DNA of 64,000 nucleotides from Nematopogon swammerdamellus (GCA_946902875.1 OX336337.1:3038001-3102000), one strand, 5' to 3'. Positions 11,876-22,616 are shown, counted from the first letter of the stretch. Program-made: numbers and translations. The notes: generated from the sequence alone by a model not told the origin.

Positions 11876-11904
11876 AATAAAATAAATAAATAAATAAAAG
11901 TGAA
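11876..11904 (+). repeat. LINE 3' tail and right target site duplication
   Basis: ATAAATAAATAAA repeats close the plus-strand LINE and run into AAGTGAA (11898-11904), the mate of 3931-3937. Confidence 0.75.
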
Positions 11905-13192
11905 AATATTGAAAAATTCAAAATTTCTACCACGTAAATGCAGACTGCTCAAGTTGAGTCCCGTTTTTGATGATGACGGTTTGCTACGATTGGGCGGTCG
12001 AATTGATGTCGCAGAGCATGTCTCTTCAGATCAGAAACGACCTATTATCTTGGGTGGAAAACATCGACTGACCAATTTATTGGTAAAATATTATCACGAA
12101 CGCGCCGCTCACGGTTCAAATGAAACTGTCGTGAATGAGTTAAGACAGCGGTATTGGATTATTCACTTACGGCCTACAGTGAGAAAGCTGTCGTCTAGCT
12201 GCATACGATGTAGAATTCTAAGAGCTACACCGAAGTCTCCAAAGATGGGTGAGCTGCCGCCCGAACGAGTAGACCATCACCAGCAACCATTTACAAGATG
12301 TGGGCGTGATTTATTTGGGCCAATGGAGGTGACTATAGGACGAAGGAAGGAAAAAAGATACGGAGTTATCTTCACTTGTTTGACAAGTCGAGCAATACAC
12401 ATTGAAGTCGCCCACAGTTTGACTACTGACTCACTCATCATGGCTTTACGACGAATGGCGGCACGAAGAGGTTATCCGCAAACTTTAGTTTCTGATAATG
12501 GAACTAACCTGCGTGGGGCCGACGTGGAGCTGAAGAAAGCCATTGCAGAACTTGACTATGTAAAGCTGCAAATAGAAGCCGAAAACAAAGGTTTAGTCTG
12601 GAAATTTATTCCTCCCAGCAGTCCATGGATGGGAGGAGCTTGGGAGCGGCTCATAAGGAGCATCAAAACTGCAATGAAGGTTATATTGAAAAGCCGTTCA
12701 CCCAGAGATGAAGTTTTGCAGACTGTACTTACCGAAGTAGAGCATCTTGTCAACAGCCGGCCGCTGACTGCTGTTTCTGTAGACTGCCGAGACCCAGAAG
12801 CAATTACACCGAATCATTTTCTGATAAACAGATCTTCTGGAACCCCGCTACCAGGAAAATTTGATGATACAGATCTCTGTACTAGAAAACAGTGGCGAAC
12901 TTCACAAAGACTCACAGATATGTTCTGGCATCGATGGGTACGAGAATACTTACCGCTCTTACTTCGACGGACAAAATGGACATCAGAATCTCGAGATCTA
13001 AAAGTTGGCGATGTCGTCCTGATTGCTGACACCAACTTACCTCGCGGCACCTGGCTGAAAGGTGTTGTCAAATCTACGCACCCAGGGACTGATGGAAGGG
13101 TTCGAGTCGTCGACGTGAAGACCAAGTCTGGAGTACTGAGAAGACCAACGGGTCGTCTAGTTTTCTTAACTGAAGAAGATCCTTTACTTTAA
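11900..13192 (+). pseudogene. BEL/Pao pol, integrase part
   Basis: C-terminal part of the polyprotein; inserts retrotransposon cDNA into chromosomes. An HHCC zinc domain uses H66, H71, C101 and C104 (numbered from the GTG at 11900). The catalytic triad is D137 (in RDLFGP), D199 (in SDNGTN) and E249 (in GGAWERL). The stretch after E249 matches the DUF5641-type C-terminal domain of BEL elements (SQRLTDMFWHRWVREYL, RPTGRLVFL). The frame is uninterrupted to TAA at 13190. It has lost its start and upstream domains to the nested insertion, so it is a disconnected half of the gene at 33. Confidence 0.9.
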
Positions 13193-14140
13193 ATTTTCCT
13201 TTAATTGAATATTTAAGGTTGAATTGTCATTTAAGTTTATAAGATTGGCTTGTGAATTGATTATCTATTTAATTAAGATTGCGTTTTATGTTGGAATTCA
13301 TAAGTCTTTTGCGTTGTTTTTAAATGAGTTGTTAATCGAATATTATGTAAGTTTCAGTTACTCATGGAATTTTTAAGTTGAATTATTTTGTGTCATGTAA
13401 ATTTAATATTTGGATCTAGATTTGAGTACGCACTATGCGTGTGCGCATTATGCGTACTAAGGGGGAGTATAAAAGACGAAGTAATGTCAAAAGTATTTAT
13501 AAAAAGAACATGTACATAATGTCACTTGCTGACATATTTTAGTCGCGTCAAAATAACAAACCAAAAAGTACACCAGTAAATAATGATGAGAAATAATATG
13601 TGTTTAAATTATTGAGAAAGCCCCCTGCAGGCCACAGCCGCTTATACAGCCTTTAGTCTTCCGAAGCCACTAGAGAACGTAAGTATGTGGAAGCACCCGC
13701 ACCGAGACGACTTCGCACTCTCCTTACAAAAGCAAAAACTACCTACATATTTTATACGGCACTCGAGTTCGCAGTAAAATGAACTTTTACGAATTCCATC
13801 CGAGCGTTATGGTTGTCGCCAGAGCAAGTAGCGGTTAAATATTCAGTGAGTTGCTACGTCTTAAACGAGACACATGGAAAAATTGATGGGAGTCATTGCT
13901 GTTCCGGAATTGCAATGACGCTTGTCTGCGTCAAAACTTGCAGTTTCTTCGGTGTTTTCTTTCAGTTATTGTAGAAAACGTGCAGCCATTTACAATAATA
14001 ATTTGAAAGTAGTTTTTTAATGCAAATAATTTGAGAAACTACTTGTGTCCTGTTTATGTAGGAAGTTTTTGTGGTACTGCTAATAGTGCAGTGAACGCGT
14101 CCTGCGTAATAAGTATTGAGGGCACTTCAATAATAAATCA
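13193..14140 (+). repeat. BEL/Pao 3' UTR, polypurine tract and probable 3' LTR
   Basis: AT-rich non-coding sequence follows the integrase stop. A purine run AAGGGGGAG at 13459-13467 is a good polypurine tract, so the LTR should begin about 13468, where TATAAAAG also stands. LTR length cannot be fixed because the 5' LTR is off the window. No tRNA-like head or ORF is seen in 13500-14140. Confidence 0.55.
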
Positions 14141-14257
14141 TTTTTAGGGTTCCATTTCCGTAGGCTTATTACTAAGCCTACGGCGTCTGTCCTTCCTACC
14201 TTTTAAGGGCTTTATCTTTTGAACCGTAATAGGTGTTCGGTTCAAATCTTCTAATAT
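14141..14257 (-). repeat. Family A repeat, fragment
   Basis: Family A in plus sense runs from CCGGCCAAGTGCGAGTCG, through ACGGTTCAAGAGATACAG and a GACA microsatellite, to GTAGGCTTAGTAATAGGG and GGAACCCTAAAAA. Here the reversed 3' part is visible (TTTTTAGGGTTCC, CTAAGCCTACGGCG). Confidence 0.65.
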
Positions 14258-14570
14258 ATAATAAAAAAAAAAAACAAAAAGTACAAAAAGAAGTTTAGTG
14301 TCCTTACAAGATACGTATTTTTTCAACGATTTTTGCTTCCTTCCGGCCGCGTACGTAACCGAATTTCGTAACTGGTTGCGGTAGAAGAATGTATCGTAAA
14401 AACGGTCATACATAAAAGCGTCAAATGTGTTGTGATTATAGTGAAAACTCTAAAGTAAAACAACAACAAAAATTAATTAAAACCGGCCAATCAAGTGGCG
14501 GTATGTTGAAGTGGTAATTTTACAGTGTGGGGTAGTTTACGCCCCATTATATAAGTCAACATTATATTTT

Positions 14571-14808
14571 GTCAACGGAAAACACGAATTATTTACATAG
14601 GCGCTTAGTTCATTCAGTGCAGTGGTATCAATTCAGTTCAGTAGACCCTAAAAGCTACGGTAAATGGAAGGGACCTGCAGTTTTACGTGGATACCGAACC
14701 ACAATCGGCCTCAACGGGGTCGAACGTTCACCGATCCAAGTTCTGACCTTGGTGTGCTTAATGTTAATGATAATGAGTCGATCTATTGCACCACGTACCT
14801 ACCGGGGC
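14571..14808 (-). repeat. Family B SINE (tRNA/5S-like head), diverged copy
   Basis: Reversed core (GGGACCTGCAGTTTTACG) and reversed head (CCAAGTTCTGACC, GTGCTTAAT) are recognisable. It is older than most copies in the window. Confidence 0.65.
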
Positions 14809-15320
14809 TAAAAAAAATTTTTTTACACTGCTTACATAAATGTATAAGTATTGCAAAAAAACTTTTTTTTTTGCATTGTAATATTAATATAATTATATAG
14901 GTAACTATTCGGAAAATGACGAAGTGAAAAGCATACAAAAATATACATTTTTATATTTATAATCACTGAATAAATGATTTTAATTTTTATTAAAAAAAAA
15001 ACAAAATGGCTTCGCTATTGACAGCGATAGCAATAACCGTTGACTATTCAGAATATGCTTCTTTTCAGAAATAGTAACCGAGCATTACGCGCGGAGATAC
15101 AGATCAACACTTCACTTGTCCCGGCGCGTGTATGTCAATAAAAATACAGAAATTCGCGCGCAAAAAAAAAAAAAAAGCCAAATCGCGAAGATTTTGCGCG
15201 CATAATGTTGACTCTACTGCGCCATGTTTGTTGTCGACAATTTGGGAGCCCTTAGGGATATTCCGATGTGTATTTTCGTCGCTAGAAAAATATTTTTCGC
15301 ATACAAATAAAATAATATCC
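14809..15320. other. Unassigned AT-rich sequence
   Basis: Poly-A/T runs and GCGCGC-containing patches around 15090-15200. No ORF, tRNA-like box or terminal repeat that I could support. Confidence 0.4.
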
Positions 15321-15592
15321 CTTGTAGGATTCCGTAATGTATGAGTACGGAAGCCTATTACTAAACCTACGACGACCTACTGTCTGTCCTACCATTATAT
15401 AGGGCTGTATCTTTTGAAACGTAATAGCTAGCCGGTTCAAATTTTCACTGAATAATATGTGTTGTTATGGCAAATATAAGAACAAATAAAAAAATTAACA
15501 AGAAGAAAATAATTGTCTTATCAAAATACGTATCAGAAATATATCGTGGTACGGAACCCTCGGTGCGCGAACCCGACTCGCACTTGTTATTT
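15321..15592 (-). repeat. Family A repeat, near full length
   Basis: Runs reversed from AGGATTCCGTAATG through TACGGAACCCTCGGTGCGCG to CCCGACTCGCACTTG. Both ends of the family are present; the middle is AT-expanded. Confidence 0.7.
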
Positions 15593-15702
15593 TCTTTTTT
15601 TATTTATAAAATAAAATGTATACAATTTAATTTGTATATACTGAGATATAACTTAGTATTATAATATACGTACATACAGATCCACAGTTACATAGATACA
15701 TA

Positions 15703-16174
15703 TACAGTGTGTATCAGGATAGGTTTGAGAAACTTCAGGAATAGAAAGTATTCATTATTAGAAGAAAAAAATCCTTATCACTCAAATCGAAATTCCGTTG
15801 TTTTTTTGGTCATACAAAAGTTGGAAATTGTAATAAAAACTCGATGGACAGTGAGAATGGAGAGTGCAGTGAACTAATTCAGTCCTATTTTTCTTTTGAG
15901 GTCATTGAACTTTAAGTGCTTGGAATTTACCTACACGCAGTTCAATTGTACTAGTTATGTGTGCAACCTACCCATTTTTATTCATGAGTTAGAATTTTTT
16001 TTTATTTAATAAAGGCGGACGTTAACCATCCACCAAATCTTGAAGAATAGATTTTCACCAAAAAGTACTGTAAAATGATCGAATCTGGGAAAACAGTTTC
16101 AGAGCTTTTCGTCTTCAAATATGGGCCCCTTTCGAACCCTGAAGTTTCGAAAACCTGTCGTGATACACCCTGTA
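15703..16174. mobile_element. TA-flanked MITE (Tc1/mariner-like), copy 1
   Basis: 472 bp bounded by TA on both sides (15701-15702, 16175-16176). Imperfect terminal inverted repeats of about 40 bp begin TACAGTGTGTATCAGGATAG on the left and TACAGGGTGTATCACGACAG on the right (reverse complement). There is no transposase. A second copy lies at 43734-44219 in opposite orientation. Superfamily is inferred from the TA flank only. Confidence 0.75.
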
Positions 16175-16352
16175 TAATATAATATATAATACAGACTCTG
16201 TACAAACAATAACACACATCGAGATATTATGAGCTTGACAACGTACAACGGACCGTCTTGAGGTCTCAGTGCGGAGAATGGCCCACCCGTCTTCCCAAGA
16301 GGCTGGGCAGCAGCAAACAACATTATGAGCTTGATAACCTAAAAACTAAATT

Positions 16353-16575
16353 ATACATACATATCACACACGCTAAATCCCGACAATCGGGGTAAGCAGA
16401 GCAATCGGTGCCGTGGTGCAAGAACTCTGGCCAATTACAGCACAAGACCAACCACCACGTTCCGCAAAGTATTCGAACAAGATTCAATCGATCAAGCAGC
16501 AAGTAAAGGCACTTTAGCACGGCATCTTGTCCTTATCCCTTAGTCGCCTTTTACGACATGCATGGGGAGAGATGC
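16353..16575 (-). repeat. Family D SINE, partial
   Basis: Family D plus sense starts GTACCGTGTGGGGTCGGTAC, continues CGTAAAAGGCGACTAAGGG, and ends CCCCGATTGTCGGG plus a GTAT-repeat tail. Here it is reversed: tail remnant at 16353 and head part CGCCTTTTACGACATGC near 16545; some central bases are deleted. Confidence 0.7.
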
Positions 16576-16639
16576 TATGAGATGCTATGAGAATACCTAA
16601 AAATGTATATATTTTAATTTTAGGTCTGTCACATAAAAA

Positions 16640-16769
16640 GTTTGCAACGGAAATCAAAGGCAAATATACTTAAAATAATATTAATAATAATAATACACTT
16701 TATGCCACTTGCAATGCTTGTCCTATTGCCATAGGCAATTTCCTCCAGTCAACCCTGTGTACCTATACT
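16640..16769 (-). repeat. LINE 3'-end fragment
   Basis: TAATAATAATAATACACTTTATGCC followed by CCATAGGCAATTTCCTCCAG looks like the reversed 3' end of an RTE/CR1-type LINE with a TTATTA-type tail. Family not certain. Confidence 0.4.
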
Positions 16770-16938
16770 TTTACATGGAATTCGAACTATGGAGCAGTGG
16801 GTGAAGGTATGCACGTAATTTTTTTTTTCAGAGAAAAATAATAAATAATTGGTATACAACGCCGGTTGGATTTAAACCTCGGACCTCTCGCAAGAGAAAC
16901 CGACGACGCCCAGACCGTTCGGCCACCCGCCGCCACTT
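16770..16938 (-). repeat. Family C SINE (tRNA-derived head), head fragment
   Basis: Reversed tRNA-like head: GGCGGGTGGCC at the right end, B-box region TTTAAACC/GGTTTAAAT degenerate near 16871, followed by the linker TGCACGTAAT found in other C copies. Confidence 0.65.
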
Positions 16939-17250
16939 AAAGTAATACAGCTACGCAGACGATAATACTTCATCAAATCTATAACGGCAACTGGCACAAT
17001 AACACATCCCTACTATTGTTCACTTTGGAAGACGTAGAGATGCGTTCTAAAATCAAGTAACTAAGCACCAATGGGATCACGAAGTAAGCCTGTAGTGGAG
17101 ACAGGGACTGACCCTTACCGTACACCTGACTTAACGGCACAGACCGAACTCTGTAGCATAAAGAATACGTCACATTTGACTGCAACTCGAAATTTCGAAT
17201 ACAAATCGTCACATATTAAGATGTCTTTAAGATGTTACAATTTTATTATT
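16939..17250. other. No recognised feature
   Basis: Mixed-composition sequence without ORF, inverted repeat or family match that I can support. Confidence 0.35.
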
Positions 17251-17253
17251 AAA

Positions 17254-17310
17254 ACTAGCTTTTGCCCGCGGCTTCGCTCGCGTGAAATTCGTATTTCAAA
17301 GAAAGCAAGT
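17254..17310 (-). mobile_element. Helitron-type 3' terminus (reverse)
   Basis: ACTAGCTTTTGCCCGCGGC is the reverse complement of the hairpin-plus-CTAG end of short lepidopteran Helitrons (GCCGCGGGC...CTAG). It is followed by TTCGCTCGCG, which pairs with CGCGG to make the subterminal hairpin. Confidence 0.65.
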
Positions 17311-17339
17311 AAGTAACTAAGGGATCTGCGTTAAGTAAG

Positions 17340-18720
17340 GTAAACGATAAACCTTCTCAACTAAATTAAGTAACTAACGGCGAGGCTTCAGGCTGAGCTG
17401 CATTCTGGAAGACAATAAACCTTCTCGAAAAAAGTAAGTAACTAAGGGCGAGGCCGAAGGCCGAGCTGCGTTCAGGAACACGATAAACCCACTCAAAGAA
17501 AGTAAGTAATTGAGGGCGAGGTCGAAGGCCGAGCTGCGTACAGCAAGACGATAACCTTTTCGAAGAAGTAACAGAGGGCGAGGCCGAAGGCCGAGCTGCG
17601 TTCAGGAAGACGATAACCTTTTCGAAGAAGTAAGTAACAGAGGGCGAGGCCGAAGGCCGAGCTGCGTTCAGGAAGACCATAAACCTTCTCGAAGAAAGTA
17701 AGTAACTAAGGGCGAGGCCGAAGGCCGAGCTGCGTTCAGGAAGACTATAAACCTTCTCGAGGAAATTAAGTAATTGAGGGCGAGGCGGAAGGCCGAGCTG
17801 CGTTCAGGAAGACGATAAACCTACTCAAAGAAAGTAAGTAATTGAGGGCGAGGCCGAAGGCCGAGCTGCGTACAGCAAGACTATAAACCTTCTTAAAGAA
17901 AGTAAGTCACTGAGGGCGAGGCCGAAGGCCGAGCTGCGTTCAGAAAGACGATAACCTTTTCGAAGAAGTAAGTAGCAGAGGGCGAGGCCGAAGGCCGAGC
18001 TGCGTTCAGGAAGACTATAAACCTTCTCGAATAAATTAAGTAATCGTGGCCAAGGCCGAAGGCCGAGCTGCGTTCAGGAAGACTATAAACCTTCTTGATG
18101 AAAGTAAGTACCTAACTCAGGGCGAGGCAGAAGGCCGAGCTGCGTTCAGGAAGACGATAACCTTTTCGAAGAAAGTAAGTAACTAAGAGCGAGGCCGAAG
18201 GCCGAGCTGCGTTCAGGAAGATCATAAACCTTCTCGAAGAAATTAATTAATTGAGGGCGAGGCCGAAGGCCGAGCTTCGTTCAGGAAGACTATAAACCGT
18301 CTTGAAGAAAGTAAGTAACTATCGCCCATAGTTACTTACTGTCATCAAGAAGGTTTAGTGTCTTCCAGAATACAGCTTGGTCTTCGGCCACGCCCTTAGT
18401 TACTTACTTTCTTCGAGAAGTATTATAGTCTTCCTGAACGCAGCTCGAACTTAGGCCTCGCCCTCAGTTACTACTTTCTTCGAGAACTTGTTCGAGAAGG
18501 TTGAAGGTCTTCCTGAACGCAGCTCGGCCTTCGGCCTCGCCCTTTGTTGCTTATTTTCTTCGAATAGGTTTAACCTCTTCCTGAACGCAGCTCGGCCTTC
18601 GGTCTCGCCTTTAGTATGTTACTTACTTTCTTTGAGAATGTTTATTATTTTTATCTGAATCCAGTTCGCCCTCCGGTCCCGGCCTAAGTTACTTAGTTTC
18701 TTCTTTTGAAATACGAATTT
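17340..18720. repeat. Inverted satellite: about 14 direct and 5 inverted units of about 65 bp
   Basis: The unit contains GGGCGAGGCCGAAGGCCGAG, CTGCGTTCAGGAAGACGATA and GTAAGTAACT. About 14 units run left to right (17364-18310). The sequence then flips at a palindromic hinge centred near 18325 (GTAAGTAACT...AGTTACTTAC), and about 5 units run in reverse (18340-18690). Unit divergence is higher toward both outer edges. Confidence 0.85.
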
Positions 18721-18756
18721 CACGCGAGCGAATCCGCGGGAAAAAGCTATCGATAC
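18690..18756 (+). mobile_element. Helitron-type 3' terminus (forward), degenerate
   Basis: AATACGAATTTCACGCGAGC then GAATCCGCGGGAAAAAGCTA mirrors the terminus at 17254-17310, so the satellite has a Helitron-like end at each edge in opposed orientation. CTAG has decayed to CTAT. Confidence 0.55.
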
Positions 18757-19754
18757 TAAAATAAGAAAATTCAATTAAAATAAATCAAATAATTTAGATA
18801 CCTACCTAACTAAGTAAAATACTCCACATATTAGCATAACCGGAACTGAATTTTATTTAGCCTATCCTGTGTCTCGTATAGCTAAATGTGCGTGTAGTAA
18901 TTTTAATCGAATTTAGATGGATTAATTTTATGGAGGAAATTCATACAAACATATTCGCCTTGCCCCGCTGCCCCCCGATGAGAGAAGCGCAGCGCTTCTT
19001 TCACGACATTCTCATCGTCGTAACTTTTTAAACTATTTGTCCAAATTACTTAGTGTAACAGCCAAAGTGTATCTACTTTAAATACCAGAAGCGATAAAAG
19101 TATGTATTTTGATAAGAATTAATTCAAAACTATAAAATGTGCATTGTAAATACAGTATCCAATTTAAGTGTATTTTTGGTTCACTATTTTGGCTATAGTG
19201 GCTTCCACATAAAAGGTAGATATATGCTGTCGCGGACTTTTTTTTAGAACTATTTTAGAGAAACAACCTCACTATACACTATCTTCGTGTAACTCTAAAG
19301 GTTTATGCAGCGCACGCCGAGATAGCTCTCAGAAGGCAGGATTTTTTCCGACTTACTTGACATTTATCGATATTTGGGCAAATTTTCACAATGTCTTTAT
19401 AAATTATAGCCTTTTTGATGTATAAGCTATAGTACTGTAAAGGCTCATCAAAATCTGTTCAGTAGTTTTAACGTGAAAGAGGAATATAGTGCGGCTGTTC
19501 GGTTCGCTGTTGAGTTTATAGGCCGCGCCTCCCCCGCGCCGCCGCACCGTGCCGCCACGCCGCCAACTGCCGCCGCTCGCTCGGTAAATACCTATGTATA
19601 GTACTAAGGCGCGCGGATTGAACATATCGGTTTGTATGGGAGCCACATCTTAGCGTAACCGGAACTGAATTTTATGTAGCCTATCCTGTGTCCCATATAG
19701 TTAAATGTGCTTGTACAAAGTTTCATCGAATTCGGATGAACGGTTTAAGAGTTA
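18757..19754 (-). mobile_element. Helitron-like non-autonomous element, internal sequence (two overlapping relics)
   Basis: The same phrase, CGGAACTGAATTTTAT then AGCCTATCCTGTGTC, occurs near 18840 and 19660. It is the reverse of 54970-55000, where it leads to a Helitron 3' end. A CpG-rich patch at 19500-19590 lies between. No Rep/helicase coding. Confidence 0.5.
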
Positions 19755-20062
19755 TTGCGGAACATACATACATACATACATACATACAGAAAAGATTTCT
19801 AAAAATCGTCAATTTAGCTTTAGTATCATACATAGAGGCTACAAACTCAATATTTCCTAAAACAAAGTAACTTACTCCATGACCACCCCTTACAGATTTA
19901 TTATTAGTATTGTTGCGGAACATACATACATACATACAGAAAAGATTTCTAAAAATCGTCAATTTAGCTTTAGTATCATACATAGAGGCTACAAACTCAA
20001 TATTTCCTAAAACAAAGTAACTTACTCCATGACCACCCCTTACAGATTTATTATTAGTATTG
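19755..20062. repeat. Recent tandem duplication of about 150 bp
   Basis: Copies start at TTGCGGAACATACAT (19755 and 19913). They appear identical except that the first has two more CATA units. Unit ends TTATTAGTATTG. Confidence 0.85.
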
Positions 20063-20769
20063 ATGATGATATAACGAATTTTGGTTTAGAGCGATATAGT
20101 TTTGGTGTTGTACGCGAAAAGTTCCACTCTGTGTACTACCAGTTGTTCGATTGGTCGAAATACCTGGGAATAAAATTCAATTCTGTACTACATCTATATA
20201 ACGGAAAACCGACGTTTTGCCACTTGTGTCACTGTTACTTTCAGACGGCGACATGTTCTGGAAAAAAAAGACCAAATTTGAAAGAGTTGACAGTTGAAAA
20301 CTACAATAAAATTACAACTAGGTACAGACTGAGATATCTATATTATTACAGTACGGTCTTTATAATAAATTAGTTTTAAATATGGAACGTACCTAAGAAT
20401 TTCGAATATACTTTTACAAAACCTAACGTCAGAATACGACCGTTCCAAATTTGAAATAGCCGGCTATTTTGGTGACGAGCTTAGGGCAAAGCCGTAGAAT
20501 GATATTTGGGTGGAATTCTGTTCAAAATGGTTTCTGGCACTCGACGAGATGACAAAAGGGGGCTTTGGAAAATGATTTCAGTCTGATTGGCCAGACTGAA
20601 ACTATTCAAGATGGACTTTATGATTTTAACAAACAATACTGTCATTGGAATATAGGTATTAATCAGTGGCGCGGGGCCCATAGACGCAGAAAAGCCCGGC
20701 TTGCGTGGGCGCGCTGCGCGCAGGCGTAAAATTTCGCGCAACAAGTACACACACATACAAAAACTGTTT
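20063..20769. other. No recognised feature
   Basis: A 114-codon ORF starting in the duplication (20029-20373, +) has no motif I recognise and AT-rich codon use, so it is likely chance. 20480-20700 is also unassigned. Confidence 0.35.
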
Positions 20770-21180
20770 TAAAATACCGGCCAAGTGCGAGTCGAACTCG
20801 CGCACCGAGGTCCGAGGTCCCGTATCGCCATGTCACGGCCAGCGCTACTCACGCCATCTAGATGGCGTGTTACGAAATGCAAATTAGTTAATACTAGTAT
20901 TAAACATATTAGTTAATGTGATGCTTCATAATCTATTCGGTAGATGGCGCGCGCGCATACACTTTTTGGTTTCTTCTATGGGAACGCCCGTGAATTTTTT
21001 TACTTTTTCTTATTTTGAAATTTCAACGGGCTTCATATTACGGTTCAAGAGATTGGACGGACGGACGGACGGACGGACGGACGGACGGACGGACGGACGG
21101 ACGGACGGACGGACGGACGGACGGACGGACGGACGGACGGACGGACGGACGGACGGACGGACGGATGTTTTTAAAAACAG
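20770..21180 (+). repeat. Family A repeat with GGAC expansion
   Basis: Starts CCGGCCAAGTGCGAGTCG (20777) and reaches CGGTTCAAGAG. The usual short GACA run is replaced by a long GGAC array and the 3' end is lost. Confidence 0.8.
21055..21164. repeat. GGAC microsatellite, about 27 units
   Basis: 110 bp of perfect GGAC repeats. Sibling copies of the host repeat (23090, 27700, 35640) carry only a few GACA/GACG units at this position. Confidence 0.97.
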
Positions 21181-21219
21181 TTTTTTTTATTTCACTCTTT
21201 TTATTAAATATCACATAAT

Positions 21220-21480
21220 ATTAACGTCGGTTGACCGGAAGTAGGTGGTTGAAAAATTCCTAAGTGTGAAAGTGTTCATCCCTTAATTTCCCATTCTTGG
21301 GGGTGGTAATCTTTCATAAAATTTATGAAAGGGCCACCCCTGAGATATACCCTACTCATGAAAAAAGAATCATTATAAAAATCGGTTGAGAACTGGCGGA
21401 GAAATCGAGTAACACACACACAAAAAAAAATATAGACGAATTGAGAACCTTCTCCTTTTTGGAAGTCGGTTGAAAATAAA
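21220..21480 (+). repeat. Dispersed repeat ending GGAAGTCGGTTGA
   Basis: The 3' phrase GAGAACCTTCTCCTTTTTGG then AAGTCGGTT is the reverse complement of the start of the repeat at 34490, so this is a second copy of that family. Class unknown. Confidence 0.5.
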
Positions 21481-21641
21481 CTATTAAAGATCACAAGTCA
21501 ACTTCTAGACTCTAGTGTCCGATGCCAAATACGACTTCGTTGGCGACAGCATAAGATTCAATATGCAATCGTGCAAGTTGGAAGAACGCAGGAGCTTGCG
21601 TCACACTATAGAAGATGCAGCTGTTCGAAACTTGGAGAGAA

Positions 21642-21722
21642 TACGTCATCGACCCGGTGGCAAAATTAGCAACACGTTGGCGGCTCGTGCCAGAGGTTCG
21701 AATCCGTACGTATAGATAGAGT
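21642..21722 (+). repeat. Family E tRNA-derived SINE, head only
   Basis: GACCCGGTGGCAAAATTAGC, GTTGGCGGCTCGTGCCAGAG and GGTTCGAATCC match the tRNA-like head of family E (38893). The tail is missing. Confidence 0.6.
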
Positions 21723-21947
21723 AAGAACGTTAAAAGAGGAAGGGACGCGAACTATCCAATGCTTCTATGAGAACCAGCGTCGCCGAGCTCCGCGGGTAGC
21801 GGAGGGCACGGCGCGCGCTCTGATTGGGTGGTATCGGGTGGGGGAAGGTTGGCGCAGAGGGCGACCGACGAATGTTATTGGTACGTTTTTACTAATATCG
21901 TATTTCGCTGCCTTCATTGTACATTAAGGAGCCTACTAACGCCACAT

Positions 21948-22323
21948 GTACATAGATTTTTGATGAAGTAACCCGTGATAACTAGACCAATCTAAAGGCT
22001 AAAAACTACTGCAAATTATAGAATTCTTTGTCTATCGATCACACGTTTTTGGTTGAAAATTTTTATCATTTTCTATACAAACTATACGGAAACAAATGTC
22101 GATTTTTTCACCCGCGTGAACTTTGAAGACTCTTGATCTCAGAAACTAAAAAGTTTTAATTCCATTCAATTCAACTCTGTTATAATTCCATTAAAATTGA
22201 GTTTTTATAGCAAAATGACGCCATTTGTTATATCTATCGATCACACGCTTTTCAAAGTTCTAATGCGAAGGATCGCATTTATGAAAAAAAAAATCTTATG
22301 AAAACTACTAGTTACTAGGCGCC
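21948..22323. mobile_element. TTAA-flanked MITE (piggyBac-like), copy 1
   Basis: 376 bp with ends GGAGCCTACTAACGCC and AGTTACTAGGCGCC. TTAA stands left (21944-21947); the right flank is ATAA, one change away. Internal sequence is clearly homologous to 24059-24441. Confidence 0.7.
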
Positions 22324-22616
22324 ATAAGTTATTAGCCTCATGCCTAATAATATCATGATTAAAACCAGATCGTTCCACGCAGCAGGTACATTGATGGCAG
22401 GCGGCTAGGCCTTTTGACTATGCCGACGAGCTGTCACGTGTCGCTCTGCCAGTCAGTAACGTCACTACACCGAACATGGTCAAACAAAGGACTGACACCC
22501 GGTATCCGTGAGCCCTTACTCCAAGCTCAAACATAAGATAAAAGATGAATATAGGTCGCGATGTGATAAGTCCAAGCACATGAAATCTATTTATTATGGC
22601 GGGCGACAGGTAAACT
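22324..22616. other. No recognised feature
   Basis: Moderate-GC sequence without ORF or family match. Confidence 0.3.

Larger units (their letters stand above)
3938..11897 (+). mobile_element. CR1/Jockey-group non-LTR retrotransposon, nearly full length, itself interrupted
   Basis: Plus-strand LINE of about 5.5 kb once the antisense insert at 9117-11580 is removed. It has an 840-bp 5' region, ORF1 (4780-5898), ORF2 (6204-9101), and a 3' UTR split into 9102-9116 and 11581-11875. It ends in an ATAAATAAATAAA-type tail at about 11876-11897. The tail abuts the right copy of the AAGTGAA duplication, which fixes both ends. Clade placement within CR1/Jockey is uncertain. Confidence 0.85.
1..14140 (+). 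mobile_element. BEL/Pao LTR retrotransposon, interrupted
   Basis: The left part (to 3937) holds gag, protease, RT and RNase H. The right part (from 11898) holds integrase, 3' UTR and a probable LTR. The reading frame is broken by a nested LINE bounded by the 7-bp duplication AAGTGAA (3931-3937 and 11898-11904). The frame is the same on both sides once one duplicate is discounted. The 5' LTR lies left of the window. The right edge of the 3' LTR is not fixed; 14140 is where another repeat begins. Domain order PR-RT-RNaseH-IN and the integrase style are those of BEL/Pao rather than Gypsy or Copia. Confidence 0.9.

Noticed and set aside
17340..18720. Regular short repeats resembling a CRISPR array
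   Set aside because: Units are contiguous without unique spacers, flip orientation, and lie in a eukaryotic genome between Helitron ends.
20029..20373. 114-codon ORF
   Set aside because: Starts inside a duplicated repeat, AT-rich codons, no recognised motif.
20918..21244. ORF with a DGRT repeat protein
   Set aside because: It is a translation of the GGAC microsatellite; any frame of such an array is open.
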